A stretch of 64,000 nt of DNA from Heterotrichella gracilis (GCA_032358255.1 JAULBX010014981.1:29612-93611), one strand, 5' to 3'; shown: positions 26,192 to 35,708, numbered from the stretch's first letter. A program made the numbers and translations. Notes: generated by a model not told the origin, from the sequence alone.

Positions 26192-27901
26192 ATGAAAGTA
26201 ATCATTATAGGAGGTGTTGCCGGTGGCGCCTCCTGCGCAGCCAGACTTAGAAGATTAGATGAAAAAGCAGAAATTTTAATGGTTGAAAAAGGACCTTATG
26301 TTTCGTATGCTAACTGTGGATTGCCTTATCACATTGGCGGTGTTATTGAAAAAGAATCGAGTTTATTAGTGGCCAGCGCTAAATTATTTAAAGAGCAGTT
26401 TAACATAGAAGCACGCGTCAACTGCGAAGCCGTTGGTATTGATGCTAATAATAAAACAGTGAGTCTCCGAAATACCGAAACAGGAGAACTAAGCACAGAG
26501 TCGTATGACAAATTAGTATTATCTCCCGGAGCCGTATCCGTTCGTCCTCCTTTTCCGGGTATTGAACTGCCCGGTATCTTTCATGTAAGAACAGTGCCCG
26601 ATGCAAGAACCATCAATGAATGGATTGAAAAAGGAAGTCCGTTCTTATCCGGCATGGATCGGTATTCCGGATTTCAAACCATCCGTCCGAAAACCCGCGC
26701 TGTTGTTATTGGTGGTGGATTTATTGGATTGGAAATGGCAGAAAATTTAAGACACAGACGTTTTGAAGTGACGCTCATTGAAATGATCGATCAGGTGCTC
26801 CCTCCTATTGATAAAGAGCATGCCGATGTGGTAGCTAGTTTATTGAGAAAAAAAGGTGTAAAACTTAATTTATCAGATGGTGTTGCCGGATTTAAACAAG
26901 GTGAAAATGGAAAGGTGAATGTGGAAACCAAATCAGGGAAAGTCTTTCCGGCAGACTTAGTTATCCTGGCCCTTGGTGTTCGTCCTGATACTTCCCTCGC
27001 CAAAATGGCCGGATTAGAAATAGGCGAAAGAGGCGGTATTCGGGTGAATGAACACATGGTGACCAGCAATCCTGATATTTTAGCAGTGGGTGATGCGGTA
27101 GAAGTAAAAGATTATGTGACCGGTGATTGGAGTTTAATTGCCCTAGCCGGACCGGCGAATAGACAAGGTCGGATTGCTGCAGATGTGATCGCAGGAAGAA
27201 ATTCTGTTTTTCGTGGGACTCAAGGAAGTTCCGTAGTTGGCTTGTTTGGCTCAACGGTGGCTTGGACAGGCGTTAGTGAAAAAACACTCAAACGCAAAGG
27301 GGATACCGATTATGAAAAAATTTATTTGTATCCTAACTCGCATGCCGGATATTATCCGGGCGCGAAGCCCATTGCCATGAAAATCATTTTCCGAAAATCA
27401 AATGGTGCTTTGCTTGGTGCTCAGGCCTTAGGAACTGATGGTGTTGAAAAACGCATTGATGTGTTTGCCGCCATGCTGCAATTAAATGCCACTGTATATG
27501 ATCTGGAAGAAGCAGAATTGTGTTACGCTCCGCAATATGCCAGTGCAAAAGATCCCATGAATTTTGCCGGCATGGTGGGTGCAGATATATTGAGAGGAGA
27601 CATGCCAATAACACATTGGCAGGAAGCTAAATCCGGATTTGTTTTAGATGTGCGTGAAGCCACAGAATTGGCAGCCGAATTTTTTGAAGGAGCCATGAAT
27701 ATTCCGATTGGACAATTAAGGAACAGATTAAATGAATTACCAAAAGACAAAGAAATTAATGTGATTTGCCGCTCAGGACAAAGGGCATATCTTGCTACAC
27801 GAATTCTTTTGCAAAATGGATTTAAAGCCAAAAATGTAAGCGGCGGTATGTTGTCGTTCGCGCATAATTATTTATTAGATCCACAACATGAAAATGACTA
27901 A
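26192..27901 (+). CDS. CoA-disulfide reductase with C-terminal rhodanese domain
   Basis: The 569-residue flavoprotein begins with the FAD-binding GGVAGGASC at 7-15 and has the active-site cysteine Cys42 in SYANCGLPYHIGG, diagnostic of single-cysteine CoA-disulfide reductases. A second dinucleotide-binding region (VVIGGGFIGLEMAE) binds NAD(P)H. The C-terminal ~90 residues form a rhodanese domain with DVREATELA and an active-site CRSGQRA. Fusions of this kind (CoADR-RHD) reduce CoA disulfide, persulfide or polysulfide and are linked to sulfane-sulfur metabolism and thiol redox balance. It is cytoplasmic and monocistronic. All key residues are present. Confidence 0.95.
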   Translation: MKVIIIGGVAGGASCAARLRRLDEKAEILMVEKGPYVSYANCGLPYHIGGVIEKESSLLVASAKLFKEQFNIEARVNCEAVGIDANNKTVSLRNTETGELSTESYDKLVLSPGAVSVRPPFPGIELPGIFHVRTVPDARTINEWIEKGSPFLSGMDRYSGFQTIRPKTRAVVIGGGFIGLEMAENLRHRRFEVTLIEMIDQVLPPIDKEHADVVASLLRKKGVKLNLSDGVAGFKQGENGKVNVETKSGKVFPADLVILALGVRPDTSLAKMAGLEIGERGGIRVNEHMVTSNPDILAVGDAVEVKDYVTGDWSLIALAGPANRQGRIAADVIAGRNSVFRGTQGSSVVGLFGSTVAWTGVSEKTLKRKGDTDYEKIYLYPNSHAGYYPGAKPIAMKIIFRKSNGALLGAQALGTDGVEKRIDVFAAMLQLNATVYDLEEAELCYAPQYASAKDPMNFAGMVGADILRGDMPITHWQEAKSGFVLDVREATELAAEFFEGAMNIPIGQLRNRLNELPKDKEINVICRSGQRAYLATRILLQNGFKAKNVSGGMLSFAHNYLLDPQHEND

Positions 27902-28013
27902 GACAACTTTCTAAACTCATTCATATTTCAATAATAAATAGTAAATTTATTATTAAGACAAGGGTTTGAAAAAAGAAGGTAGTATTGATATTGATTCGTT
28001 TATTTTTTTTAAG

Positions 28014-29234
28014 ATGAAAAACATTTTCTCATTACTACTTTTTCTTGTTCCTTTTGTTTCGTTGTCGCAAGACTCCACATCTACCAAACCAGCTAAAAAA
28101 GAAAAGAACTTTCGTTTTTTACCCTTGCCGGCCATTGCCGCTACGCCAACAACCGGCTGGATGTTGGGCCTCGCACCAGGAGCTTGGTGGACACTTGGCG
28201 ATAAAACAAAAACCTCGCCTTCAAGTGCTTTAGGTTCCATTATATTTACACAAAAAAAACAAGTTCTCCTTACCGCAAAAGCAACCACTTTTTTTAATGC
28301 AGATAAGTGGAATATGCTAACTGATCTGAGGTACTTTATTAATTCACAACCTTCTTATGGTTTAGGCACCGGACCACAATCAGCAAAACCGGTTGGCACA
28401 GGCGGAATAACCTTAACAGATGATCCTTATGCTGCAATACCCGACGCGCAAATGATGGAATTTAATTACCTGCGTATTCATAATACCCTTTTAAAAAGGC
28501 ATGGCGATAGTCGTTTTTTTTATGGACTGGGATATCACTTAGACATTCATCAACAGATCAATGATCTTTTGTTAAATCTCGATACGGTGCCACTCGTCAT
28601 CACCAGTCATTATGGCTATAGTACCAATTACGGATTCAATCCGAAAGACTATGTCCTTTCGGGTATCTCCATTAATCTTTTGTATGACAGTCGCGATAAT
28701 ATGGTCAATCCGTATTCAGGAAGATATGCCTTTGCCAACATTCGAATGAATCCGGAGTTTTTGGGAAGTACTAAAAGTTCAAGTATTCTTTGGTTAGAAT
28801 ACCGCGATTACCTGCATCTCTCAAAAACTCGTCAAAGACATTTAATTGGTTTTTGGACCTATGCTTGGTTTCAAACCAGCGGTACCTTGCCATACATGGA
28901 CCTTCCGGGTGTAGGTTGGGATCAGTTTGGTCGTTCAGGAAGAGCCTACACACAAGGCCGATTCAGAGGTCAGGATCTTATATATAATGAATTGGAATAT
29001 CGAGTGCCCTTGCAAAAAAAGAAAGAAACCTTTGGTGCTGTTGTTTTTGTAAATGGCACCACGGCCACCAACAGAGATGCAGATATTAAGCTATTTGACT
29101 ATTATGATATTGGATATGGTGTTGGATTGCGAGTGATGATCATGAAAAAATCGAGAGCCAATTTAAGTATTGATTATGCCTGGGGTAAGTATGGTGCGCA
29201 AGGATTTTATTTTGGATTGAACGAAGTTTTTTAA
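28014..29234 (+). CDS. Omp85-type outer-membrane barrel protein lacking POTRA domains
   Basis: I start at the ATG at 28014 (MKNIFSLLLFLVPFVSLSQ, a good signal peptide); a TTG at 27966 would add 16 unlikely residues. The ~406-residue protein goes almost directly into a barrel resembling BamA/TamA: YDSRDNMVNPYSG, then an L6-like QGRFRGQ, LEYRVPL, and the conserved C-terminal strands with SRANLSIDYAWG and ...GLNEVF. No POTRA domains are present. A close paralogue is at 43634, with matching TSHY.Y and DNMVNPYSG segments. Function is unknown; it could be a lipid or protein translocation pore or a passive channel. Confidence 0.82.
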   Translation: MKNIFSLLLFLVPFVSLSQDSTSTKPAKKEKNFRFLPLPAIAATPTTGWMLGLAPGAWWTLGDKTKTSPSSALGSIIFTQKKQVLLTAKATTFFNADKWNMLTDLRYFINSQPSYGLGTGPQSAKPVGTGGITLTDDPYAAIPDAQMMEFNYLRIHNTLLKRHGDSRFFYGLGYHLDIHQQINDLLLNLDTVPLVITSHYGYSTNYGFNPKDYVLSGISINLLYDSRDNMVNPYSGRYAFANIRMNPEFLGSTKSSSILWLEYRDYLHLSKTRQRHLIGFWTYAWFQTSGTLPYMDLPGVGWDQFGRSGRAYTQGRFRGQDLIYNELEYRVPLQKKKETFGAVVFVNGTTATNRDADIKLFDYYDIGYGVGLRVMIMKKSRANLSIDYAWGKYGAQGFYFGLNEVF

Positions 29235-29264
29235 GAAATTGGCTAATGAAATATTAATTTTAAA

Positions 29265-29783
29265 ATGGAAGAAAAAAAGAAAACCCTGAAAGAAAAAGTA
29301 CTACATGAAGTAAACGAATACCTTATCAATGTTGTTTATTTGACTCTTTTTTTTGGAGCATTTGCAATTGCCAGAAGACTCACACTTGAGCAGTACAATA
29401 TTTATTTAGACGATACATTTATTGGTCTAATTAAGGCGCTCATCATTGCCAAGGTAATTATGCTAGGTGCGTTTATGAAAATCAGTCGCAAATTTGAAAA
29501 CATGCCGCTTCTCATTCCAATCATTTATAAAACCTTTCTCTTTGTTTTATTGGTGGTGGTATTTGATTTGCTTGAAGCATATATTCATGCCTGGATCGAT
29601 TTAAAGGATGTGAGTGCTGCATTGAATGAATTAATTTATCATCATTTTGATAAGATGCGTCTTGGAGGACTTATTATGCTAACTGTGTCTTTTCTTCCTT
29701 TCTTTGCTCTAAAAGAAATTAGCAGAGTTCTTGGTCCGCAGGTGTTTAGAAAACTATTTTTTAAAAAGTCTCCCCAATATTGA
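29265..29783 (+). CDS. Four-helix integral membrane protein, unknown
   Basis: The 172-residue protein has a charged N-terminus (MEEKKKTLKEKV) and four hydrophobic helices (about 20-38, 52-72, 85-105, 130-150) separated by charged loops. It lies 30 bp after the Omp85-like gene and is probably co-transcribed. Its last 23 bp overlap the end of the convergent Omp85-like gene on the other strand. I do not recognise a named family or any catalytic motif. Confidence 0.7.
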   Translation: MEEKKKTLKEKVLHEVNEYLINVVYLTLFFGAFAIARRLTLEQYNIYLDDTFIGLIKALIIAKVIMLGAFMKISRKFENMPLLIPIIYKTFLFVLLVVVFDLLEAYIHAWIDLKDVSAALNELIYHHFDKMRLGGLIMLTVSFLPFFALKEISRVLGPQVFRKLFFKKSPQY

Positions 29784-30987
29784 GATAAACCGTTTGATAC
29801 CCTTTACTGAAACCAAAATCGATAGCAATATTCGTGCGAGAAAACTTATTAAATTTAACTCTAATGCCGGCACCCGCTGCGGGATGCCAGTAACTAAATT
29901 GCTGTGTATTAAATTGGGAAGCTGAAAGTACACTGGCAAAAATAGTACCACCAAACAATCCGTTAGGGGTGATCCCAAATCGGTACTCAGTCTCAAAATA
30001 CAATAGTGCATTGCTTCGGTAGCGGTTTTGTGCCATGCCTCTTGACGATGAACCGGAAATAGGCTCCCAACGATTTGAGGGATAATCTAAATAGGGTGGT
30101 GTACCGTCGGTAACAGTCCAATAATAAGTTCGAAGAGCCAGAATTCGTTGTTTGATCAAATTAAATGCAATGTATTTTCTGACATCCAAAAAAAAGGATT
30201 GCCAATAGGTGTCACTACCTAAAGCAGGCAAAAAAAGATTGTAATTCACATTGATCATAAACCCACCTTGTGGATTAAGAATATTGCGCCGATCTCCATA
30301 TAACAAGGGCAATACAATACCCGAGGAAGTGGTCTTCTCTGACACATCCATGCTATCCAAAATTTCCTGACTCCAATTTGTTGTTTCAACTTCAATATTA
30401 TAATGTTGATCAAAGGAATATCCTAATCCAACAAATAAATTCGGAGCCACTTTTTTTAAGCCATTTTGATGAAACCGTAAATAATCATAATCAATTCGGG
30501 TGATATTCGAATCAGCACTATTACCTCCTAAGCCCCATGTATCCTGAGGATAATTTAAAATAAAATACTCTCCAACAAAATACCATTTGTTTTCACTGAG
30601 CCAGATATTTGGTTGAATCTGAAATCCATACTTACGTTGAGTGCCTATATAAGGCACAAAATAAATGGATGATACGTTGGTGTTCTTCATATCCCCCAAC
30701 ATGAAGGCAAGGTTTACAGAAGTAAAGACCGTTTTACCGCCAGCCATATTGGAAGAAGTAGGAAAAATTGAAAATCGGACTTTTCGATCGTCTCGTTTTT
30801 GTTCCGAATTTTTAATTTTGAAGAGCTTCACCAAATAATCAACCAGGTCGGTTTGTTTGACGCCATCTACTACTAATAAATTACTTGACTTTAAAGTGGT
30901 ATCGATGGGAGAGGGTTTCGATTTTTGAGACAGAGCCGGTAAGATGGAAATCACACAAAGGTAAAATACTACAATTGGCTTCTTCAC
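29761..30987 (-). CDS. Omp85-type outer-membrane barrel protein lacking POTRA domains
   Basis: The most plausible start is GTG at 30987, giving a normal signal peptide (KKPIVVFYLCVISILPALSQ). A TTG at 31029 also keeps the frame and would add 14 residues. The ~408-residue protein shows the same barrel end as its paralogues: LYGDRRNILNPQGG, RGMAQNRYRSNALLYFETEYRF-like L6 region, and TNIAIDFGFSKG ending in IGETF. POTRA domains are absent. It shares strand with the cluster at 31116-34775 but is separated by 128 bp. Function unknown. Confidence 0.8.
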   Translation of the reverse strand: MKKPIVVFYLCVISILPALSQKSKPSPIDTTLKSSNLLVVDGVKQTDLVDYLVKLFKIKNSEQKRDDRKVRFSIFPTSSNMAGGKTVFTSVNLAFMLGDMKNTNVSSIYFVPYIGTQRKYGFQIQPNIWLSENKWYFVGEYFILNYPQDTWGLGGNSADSNITRIDYDYLRFHQNGLKKVAPNLFVGLGYSFDQHYNIEVETTNWSQEILDSMDVSEKTTSSGIVLPLLYGDRRNILNPQGGFMINVNYNLFLPALGSDTYWQSFFLDVRKYIAFNLIKQRILALRTYYWTVTDGTPPYLDYPSNRWEPISGSSSRGMAQNRYRSNALLYFETEYRFGITPNGLFGGTIFASVLSASQFNTQQFSYWHPAAGAGIRVKFNKFSRTNIAIDFGFSKGYQTVYLNIGETF

Positions 30988-31115
30988 AACAGTCCGTTTA
31001 AAGTGAAAACTAATTTTATAAAAAGACAAAACGAAACACTAAAACCCTAAAAAAAATCGAGTGCTTATAAATTCATATAGTCCTTAAAGCTTCCCCTATG
31101 CAATGACAAGATCGA

Positions 31116-32053
31116 TTAAAACATAAAACCTAGCGTTAGAGCAAACACCCTTGTTCTATATTCTTGTTTTAATTTGGATGCTTCGATCACTCCGGGACTC
31201 GTTTGATACACTTTGTTGGTATATGCAGATTCTTTGTCAACCGGACTAAACACACCAAAATGGTAGTTAAAGGAAACAAAAAAATCAACGCCGCCAACCT
31301 CATACTGCGCACCAATGCCGGCATTAATAGCCACATTCATAAAGGATACATCTTCGTTAATTTTTACACGAGCTAAATCCTGCGATTGACCTAATTCAAT
31401 TGGAGTGGTAGTAGTAATATCACTGACTAATTGCGCGCGGTCATTCGCATAAGCACTCCATCTGATTTGAAAATCGGCACCAATCTGTCCAAAATATTTA
31501 AAACCTTTGATGTTATTGGTTTTCATTCTTAAATTCATTGGAATCGTCAAATACGTGATTTTATATGTTCTTCGTTCCAACATATATTCCAAGTAACCGG
31601 TTTTATTTCTATCGTCCACATTGTACTTAACGATCTGTTCCTCTGTGCCATCATATAAAAAACGATTCGTAAACGTATTCGGTAAACCGCTAGGGTCATT
31701 GCTATAACTTAATATGGCACCAAAAACATCCACCCCTATCCCTGTTTGATACTCTACATTTTTTGTTAAGCGCGTTTCTATCAGCAAACCGGCACCTATC
31801 TTTGTTAAACCTCCTTCATTGGTCATGGTTTTACTCAACACATTAAATGAATTGTAACTCGTACTAAATCGGATTCCAAATCGGGTGTGTTTATAAATAC
31901 CTTCATCAGGTTGTGCGTTTGGAGTACTTTGAACGGCCGCCACTTGAACAGTAGATGCCGGAGCACTTGAATTAGCGGGCGCATTTTGAGAGCGTAAAAA
32001 ACCGAATTCAAAAAAAAGATGGTGACAAGTACTAGTGATTGTGTTTGTTTCAT
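31116..32053 (-). CDS. Outer-membrane barrel protein, apparently frameshifted in an A8/T8 tract
   Basis: From about 32009 down to 31116 the frame encodes a barrel protein (GVDFFVSFNYHFGVF, ending VFALTLGFMF). In this frame the N-terminus has no signal peptide and overlaps the upstream gene. The neighbouring frame from the ATG at 32053, 20 bp after the upstream stop, encodes a good signal start (MKQTQSLVLVTIFF). The two frames meet at eight A residues, 32010-32017 on the plus strand. One extra base there would join them into a single protein with a cleavage-like SQ before the Asn/Ala/Pro-rich linker. So either slippage, phase variation, mutation or an assembly error is present. The gene is the fourth of a minus-strand group. 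Confidence 0.68.
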
Positions 32054-32073
32054 TATTGTTTATTTTATTTTTA

Positions 32074-33348
32074 TTAAAAAGCCTCCGCAAAATTAATGTA
32101 AAAGGCATTTATGCCACCCGGTCCAAAACCAAAGTCTATGCGTAAATTGGTGTTGTGTTTAGAATCCACTTTAATTCTTAATCCACCCCCATAAGAGAGC
32201 CACATATCATTCAGACTAAAATCTTTATAACTATTGGCCACTCTTCCTGTTCCAACCCATCCTGTAATACCAAACACATTCCATACCGGCATTCTGTATT
32301 CAATTTGTCCATCAATGAGTACTTTATCTCTTAAAGCGCCTTTGTAATAACCTCGCATTTGATTTTCACCACCCATTAAGGCCAAATTATAAAATGGTAC
32401 TTCGCCGGTAGCGTAAGTGGTAGTTGCCTGAAAGGCGATGGTGTGTTTGTACCAAGGGGTAATAAACTTCCGACCGTCTAATTCAAAACGAGAATAGTTG
32501 TAGGCGCTTCCAAACGCTTTTGAATAAAATGCGGAGGTAAATATAACGTAAGAACCACTCATGGCATTGTAACGATTATCACGGGTATCGTAAGCACCGG
32601 CTACTCCAAGTCCCAGATCATTTCCACCATTCACACCATACACATTATTCTTAACTAAAAAACTGGTGGAATCTGTTTTAACATCAAAATACGATTCAAT
32701 GTCAATTCCCGCACCGGCGTAAAACGCCTTATATACTCTGAATAAAGCAGTGGCAACCGTTTTGAAACGACTGGTGCTGATCTCTTCAATATCTTCTCTT
32801 TTTACATCATTACCTATGCCAAAGATATATTCTGGTGTGATCTTGTAATTAATGAAAGCTAATATTATAAAATCATTGTTTTTAAAAGGTAATTCTGTTG
32901 CTAAAGAAAAATTAACCCGACCCTTTGTGGACACCGTGAAAACACCCGAAATTTTAGACGGTTTAGTGATGGTATCATTCTTGTACATTTCAAACAAATT
33001 AAACTTCGCGAGTCCAAACGTTTGTCCGGCATCACTGGAATAAGAGTATAATGGGACCGGGATGTACACAAAGGCTTTTTCGGCCTTCTTATTAAAATTT
33101 GAAAATTTTGAGGCCGAATCTTTTTTGGTACGCGTGTATAACAAGCGGGTATTATTGAGAATAAAGCGTCTGTTCCCAAAAACAAAATATTGTGGATCCA
33201 TGGCAGCTTTTTGTGTTATTTTTTTATACTCCGACGGAAAAATATACGAAGGTGAAAGTGGTGGTTGAGTTGCCATGGCATAGTGAGGACACATTAGCCA
33301 AATAATTCCTGTGATCGCAATCAGATGTTTTTTTAAATTCTGTTTCAT
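32074..33348 (-). CDS. Omp85-type outer-membrane barrel protein
   Basis: The ATG at 33348 (MKQNLKKHLIAITG) gives a signal peptide ending HYAMA; a TTG at 33354 is the only longer option. After ~75 residues of non-barrel sequence, the ~424-residue chain becomes a barrel with VAGAYDTRDNRYNAMSG, the L6-type motif MRGYYKG (like VRGF/Y of BamA), DGQIEYRMPV, and the terminal strands TNLRIDFGFGPG to FAEAF. It has no recognisable POTRA domain. Two paralogous lipoproteins precede it in the same operon and may be partners. Function unknown. Confidence 0.82.
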   Translation of the reverse strand: MKQNLKKHLIAITGIIWLMCPHYAMATQPPLSPSYIFPSEYKKITQKAAMDPQYFVFGNRRFILNNTRLLYTRTKKDSASKFSNFNKKAEKAFVYIPVPLYSYSSDAGQTFGLAKFNLFEMYKNDTITKPSKISGVFTVSTKGRVNFSLATELPFKNNDFIILAFINYKITPEYIFGIGNDVKREDIEEISTSRFKTVATALFRVYKAFYAGAGIDIESYFDVKTDSTSFLVKNNVYGVNGGNDLGLGVAGAYDTRDNRYNAMSGSYVIFTSAFYSKAFGSAYNYSRFELDGRKFITPWYKHTIAFQATTTYATGEVPFYNLALMGGENQMRGYYKGALRDKVLIDGQIEYRMPVWNVFGITGWVGTGRVANSYKDFSLNDMWLSYGGGLRIKVDSKHNTNLRIDFGFGPGGINAFYINFAEAF

Positions 33349-33357
33349 ACTCAAAAC

Positions 33358-34011
33358 TTAATTAGTTCTTTTTTTCACCTTGGTAAATCCCTCGGCATCC
33401 ATTTTTTTAAATACTTCTTTCGCGTATAAGGCGCTTACTGTTTTTAAATTGGTTGGATTATACGCTTGTGACTGCAATGACCATAACAACTTAAGTTCAT
33501 TGGCATCATACACATTGGTCTCTATAAAATACGTACGGTCGTTCACATAATACCCGGGGGTGGTATAGGTGTTATAAGTTCTGTCGTAATAGGTAGGAAA
33601 AGTATTGTAGTAACCATAAGAGGAACCGGGAACATAATTAACTTGTCCCGGTACATAATAATTGTCTGATTTAACATCTAATACAGCAATGGTAATTATT
33701 AAATCACAACCTAATTCACGCGCTTTCTGAAGAATAGCGTCTTTTGCTATTTCTTTGTTGACAAATCCGGTAGACAGATTTTCCTGATTCATGGCAGCCT
33801 CTAAATTTCTTTTTTTAGCTTCCAGAGACAAATCGGTTTCAACGGTGGCATTACGAATCACATCATTTAAAAGAGAAACTAAATATACTTTTTTGTAGTT
33901 TTTGCCGGCCGCTAATTCTTTGTTATACCAATAACCGGTTACAGAAATCTGCTGGGAACAGGAGATCACAGAAATTAGAAGAATTAAAAAAAACAGTATT
34001 CGTATTCTCAT
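33358..34011 (-). CDS. Outer-membrane-type lipoprotein, paralogue of the next gene
   Basis: This 217-residue lipoprotein has the lipobox ISVISC with Cys near 18. It then follows a soluble pattern VTGYWYNKELAAGKNYKKVYLVSLL, CDLIITIAVLDV, a Tyr/Gly/Pro-rich low-complexity stretch (about 120-150), and TYFIETNVYDANELKLLWS. Whole blocks match the protein at 34059-34775, so the two arose by tandem duplication. Layout resembles DUF4136-like lipoproteins but I am not certain of the family. It ends 9 bp before the Omp85-like gene, with which it probably acts. Confidence 0.75.
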   Translation of the reverse strand: MRIRILFFLILLISVISCSQQISVTGYWYNKELAAGKNYKKVYLVSLLNDVIRNATVETDLSLEAKKRNLEAAMNQENLSTGFVNKEIAKDAILQKARELGCDLIITIAVLDVKSDNYYVPGQVNYVPGSSYGYYNTFPTYYDRTYNTYTTPGYYVNDRTYFIETNVYDANELKLLWSLQSQAYNPTNLKTVSALYAKEVFKKMDAEGFTKVKKRTN

Positions 34012-34058
34012 GAATTGACAACTAAATTAACCAATATTTAAACGTGGTCAAACCCTTC

Positions 34059-34775
34059 TTATTTTTTAGTTAATGGCTTTAATACCCCTTCCTTCTCCAA
34101 AGCCTGAACTAACTCCTGACAATAGAGTTTGCTAATGCCTTCAAGGTCTTTTGGATTATGGGTTTTGGATTGAATGGCCCATAAAATCTCATGAGTCTCC
34201 GCATCGAAAAAATTAGCTTCTAAAAAATAGGTTTTGTCGGTGTGGTAATAACCGGGAGTGCTGGAAACAGTCTGATAATGGTAGTAATAATTATTAAAGT
34301 TGTTATAATATTCTTGTTTCGGATAAGGTGCATCGGCGGTAGGTTGCTGAAACGCCCCTTGCGTAGGACTATAGCCAGACACTACAACCGAGCTTCCGCC
34401 TGTATAGGATGTTTCGGTTTGCACATCTTTAAGAGCAACAGACAAGATACCATCACAGCCAACATCTTTGATCTTTAGCATGGTTTCTTTTCGAGCCAGT
34501 TCTTTGTCTCCAAAATCATATGGAAACACATCCTGATTTCGCCACACATCAAAACCGCGGGCTACTGCCAAGGTTTGAATGTCATTTTCAACCATTGAAT
34601 TGATGGCCCTGGTGTTTAATAAACCAATAACATAAATATGTTTGTATTTTTTTACACCTAATTTACTTTTATTCACCCAGGCAGCAGTGACATTGATTGG
34701 TTTGGTAGGTGCACAATGCTGTAAAGAGAAAAGGATACAGAGTAAGGCGACTAGAGGGTATTTTTTAAACTTCAT
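34059..34775 (-). CDS. Outer-membrane-type lipoprotein, first gene of a barrel/lipoprotein operon
   Basis: The 238-residue protein has a lipobox-like LFSLQHC at 15-21, then VTAAWVNKSKLGVKKYKHIYVIGLL, CDGILSVALKDV, a Gln/Tyr/Asn-rich low-complexity segment around 140-170, and TYFLEANFFDAETHEILWAIQ. It is a paralogue of the following gene (about 50 bp downstream). The gene has the best promoter seen in the window: TTG (34827-34825), 19 bp, TAACTTTG (34805-34798). Function unknown; perhaps an accessory to the downstream barrel proteins. Confidence 0.75.
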   Translation of the reverse strand: MKFKKYPLVALLCILFSLQHCAPTKPINVTAAWVNKSKLGVKKYKHIYVIGLLNTRAINSMVENDIQTLAVARGFDVWRNQDVFPYDFGDKELARKETMLKIKDVGCDGILSVALKDVQTETSYTGGSSVVVSGYSPTQGAFQQPTADAPYPKQEYYNNFNNYYYHYQTVSSTPGYYHTDKTYFLEANFFDAETHEILWAIQSKTHNPKDLEGISKLYCQELVQALEKEGVLKPLTKK

Positions 34776-34797
34776 AAATGTTTTAAAGAGTTTACTC

Positions 34798-34827
34798 CAA
34801 AGTTAAGATTTATCATGTATCAGACAA
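34798..34827 (-). promoter_or_regulatory. Promoter TTG-N19-TAACTTTG for the lipoprotein/Omp85 operon
   Basis: On the minus strand TTG at 34827-34825 and TAACTTTG at 34805-34798 are 19 bp apart, a full match to the Bacteroidota sigma-A pattern. The ATG follows at 34775, leaving a leader of about 15-17 bases. Confidence 0.65.
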
Positions 34828-34966
34828 GCAAATGATGGATAATTTACTCATGTGGAATACCATGAAAAGATGGCAAAACCAAGCTCGTTTAAGAATATTG
34901 GCCTGATTAAAAACAAAAACCCCAATTGAATTTTATGGGTCTTAGCTACAGGCAGTAACTCGCTTT

Positions 34967-35632
34967 TTAAGGATTACTTGGTGGAACACCTGCGGCTTTT
35001 TTAGTTCCAAAGGTATAACCGAGTCCGCCAATAAAGGCAAATTGAATCATACTTGAATAACCGTATGCCCCAACTGAAGCGCCACCGGTACCAACACCAA
35101 CCCCTACACCAATCCCGGCAATTGGCATTTGCAATTGAGCCTGCAAACGTAAATGTAAAGCATCTGAAAATGGAATTTTAAGTCCCGCCTTTAAACCCCA
35201 GCAACCTTTCACACTATTGTAAGAGGTATCTTTTACCCGAAAGTCCATAATACCCAGATCAATTCCGGCATATGGAACCACTTTGTCAGTGGCCGGCAAA
35301 ATGAAATTCTTGATGATACTCAGTTCATACACATTTAAACCAATAGGGATATTTAAATATTCACTTTTTTCACCGGGTGCAGGATAATAGTTTTTTAAAC
35401 TCCCCTCTGTATCCTGATGTAAAAAATTAAATCCAACTTCTAATTGTTCATTTGGACTAATAGTTAACATACCGCCGTAAGTAGCGCCATCCTTGAAAGA
35501 AATTTGAGCGTAGTCGCCATAATAAGTGGATCGAAAGGTATATCCACCCATACCCACAATGCCAACCTTAATTTTTTTCTGAGCCTGCGATTGAATTCCA
35601 ATGAATAACAATAAGGGGAAAAGATATTTCAT
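34967..35632 (-). CDS. Small outer-membrane beta-barrel protein
   Basis: The signal peptide ends in IQSQAQ near residue 18. The 221-residue protein shows porin-like strands (KVGIVGMGGYTFRSTYYGD, VVPYAGIDLGIMDF, FAFIGGLGYTFG) with an unusual Gly/Val run (IGVGVGVGTGG) in the second half. It is a small barrel of unknown role. It ends with a polar tail PPSNP rather than an aromatic residue. A weak minus-strand hairpin with a T-rich end lies at about 34915-34945 and might terminate transcription. Confidence 0.7.
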   Translation of the reverse strand: MKYLFPLLLFIGIQSQAQKKIKVGIVGMGGYTFRSTYYGDYAQISFKDGATYGGMLTISPNEQLEVGFNFLHQDTEGSLKNYYPAPGEKSEYLNIPIGLNVYELSIIKNFILPATDKVVPYAGIDLGIMDFRVKDTSYNSVKGCWGLKAGLKIPFSDALHLRLQAQLQMPIAGIGVGVGVGTGGASVGAYGYSSMIQFAFIGGLGYTFGTKKAAGVPPSNP

Positions 35633-35675
35633 GCTAAATAGTTTTATATCGTTTATGATTAAGTGTGTTTATGTA

Positions 35676-35708
35676 TTTAAAAAAAAAGGCCGTCTAATAG
35701 ACGGCCTT
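35676..35708 (-). terminator. Intrinsic terminator
   Basis: An inverted repeat AAGGCCGTCTA / TAGACGGCCTT at 35686-35708 (11 bp arms, loop of one base) is followed on the minus strand by about nine T residues (35685-35677). It lies 15 bp after the stop of the barrel gene at 35723. Confidence 0.9.

Noticed and set aside
31835-32053. Separate 72-codon gene in the alternative frame
   Set aside because: Only its first ~15 codons look protein-like (signal peptide); after the A8 tract the real coding frame is the other one, so it is part of the frameshifted gene.
34915-34945. Possible minus-strand terminator after the barrel gene at 34967
   Set aside because: The stem is only about five base pairs with a long loop; not strong enough to list.
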